Below are positions 63,278 to 64,000 of a DNA stretch of 64,000 nt, piece by piece. This stretch comes from Halictus rubicundus. Taxonomy: Eukaryota > Arthropoda > Insecta > Hymenoptera > Halictidae. The translations under genes and the position numbers were made by a program. The stretch's first letter is position 1. The number at the start of each line of letters is the position of its first letter. The stretch spans positions 1 to 64,000 of the forward strand of contig NW_027488698.1 in NCBI RefSeq assembly GCF_050948215.1. The letters are read 5' to 3'. The notes under the pieces were generated by a model, which saw nothing but the letters and a program-made list of their open reading frames with translations, did no database searches and was not told the DNA's origin.

Positions 63278-64000
63278 CTATCCGAAGGCACCACGCAACG
63301 GACGACGTGGCGCCTTCCCCCCTGTTAGGCCGCCCGATGAGCATCCGAGCCCCCGCCCGAGATGCCCGGCGGCCTCCGGGGACGCCGTTGGTGACCGAGT
63401 GTAAGGGGATATCCGATCCCCCGCCTCGAGATCATCAAGGGCGTCCCCGCTCGCGTCAGAGGCGTCGCAACGGGGGTACGCCCCCGGGGCGTACCCTGCG
63501 CCGCCTCCCCCCCCTTCGGCCGGGATCGTGATTACGCTCCCGATCCCGTTCCGCAGCCTCCTTCCGCAGCATAACCCGCTCGCAGAAGGAAGCGAACCCC
63601 CTCCACGCCTCCTCGCCACCGGCTGCCGCAGCGACGACAGCCGGGAGCGAGAGGTCGTGGCCCACCGCGCGCCGCAGGGCACGGCGCTCTCCCCCCCATG
63701 CCGGACACTCCTCCAGAGTGTGTTGCGCCGTGTCCCGCGGCTCGCCGCAGTGGTGACACGCCTCCTCGGTCTCCCTCCCGATGCGACACAGGTAGTCGCC
63801 GAAGCACCCGTGCCCGCTCATCACCTGCGTACACGGTAGGAGACCCTATGCCCCATCCATCCCCTGTTCCATTGATCGAACACCGGGAGGATGGCCCGAA
63901 CGGCCCGCCTCTCGCCCTCCCTCGTCCCGGGAAGGCTATCGCGCCACTCCCGGGCTGCGTGCCGCCGAGCATGTCGCCTGAGCTCATCCACCATGAGCCG
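63278..64000 (-). pseudogene. LINE ORF2 C-terminus, copy 2 (partial, broken)
   Basis: The last part of ORF2, cut by the window edge. It carries the CCHC motif (HHCGEPRDTAQHTLEEC) and, unlike copy 1, the following segment (PAWGGERRALRRAVGHDLSLPA). Two breaks are seen against copy 1. One base is missing after 63830 (GCGTACAC for GCGTCACAC). The C run near 63507-63514 has eight C where copy 1 has seven, so the tail to 63278 is in another frame. No catalytic region is in view. Confidence 0.85.

Larger units (their letters stand above)
63030..64000 (-). mobile_element. R1-clade LINE copy 2, 3' end only in window
   Basis: Same family and orientation as 45838-52138, beginning with an 18-base poly(A) tail (poly-T, 63030-63047). 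About 950 bp are in view. It differs from copy 1 by scattered substitutions and homopolymer lengths, and has 68 bp that copy 1 lacks (63636-63703). Its satellite flank is unlike that of copy 1, so the two are separate insertions and not one duplicated block. Confidence 0.93.

Overview
This window looks like animal, most probably insect, heterochromatin. No host gene, tRNA or rRNA was recognised. BEL/Pao and R1-clade elements point to an arthropod. A hymenopteran is a guess from the general look of the elements and was not tested. About 45 kb is simple satellite DNA and the rest is four retrotransposon copies inserted in it.

Layout. 1-20885: satellite with a 12-bp core unit, GAGGATAGGATA on the + strand. 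20886-27626: a complete BEL/Pao LTR retrotransposon (+ strand) with one uninterrupted 1750-codon gag-pol and LTRs differing at about 3 of 588 positions. 27627-27900: a different AT-rich satellite with a 10-bp monomer and a 100-bp higher-order unit. About 27920: the 12-bp satellite resumes in the opposite orientation (TATCCTATCCTC on +) and keeps that orientation to 63029, interrupted by insertions. 45838-52138: a nearly full-length R1-clade LINE on the minus strand, with a poly(A) tail, intact ORF1 and damaged ORF2. 52139-52445: a satellite island. 52446-59639: a Ty3/gypsy element on the minus strand with 908-bp LTRs, CTCT target duplication, tRNA-Lys primer site, gag, and pol reached through a -1 frameshift and broken by one stop codon. 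59640-63029: satellite. 63030-64000: the 3' end of a second copy of the same LINE, same orientation, cut by the window edge.

How the parts relate. The satellite core can be written ATAGG-ATAGG-AG; ATAGG differs by one base from the common insect telomere repeat TTAGG. Both LINE copies lie in the same orientation within this satellite, with the poly(A) tail joined directly to it. That resembles TRAS/SART elements, R1-clade LINEs that target telomere repeats. Whether this is a divergent telomere, a subtelomeric array or an ordinary satellite cannot be decided from sequence alone.

The satellite is arranged in nested higher-order repeats (about 740 bp, 935 bp, 3.7 kb and 4.9 kb). Its pyrimidine-rich strand is open in all three reading frames, so the long Tyr-Pro-Ile-Leu-Ser ORFs are artefacts. 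The orientation switch coincides with a BEL element that has no target-site duplication, so that interval is either a true inversion breakpoint or an assembly join.
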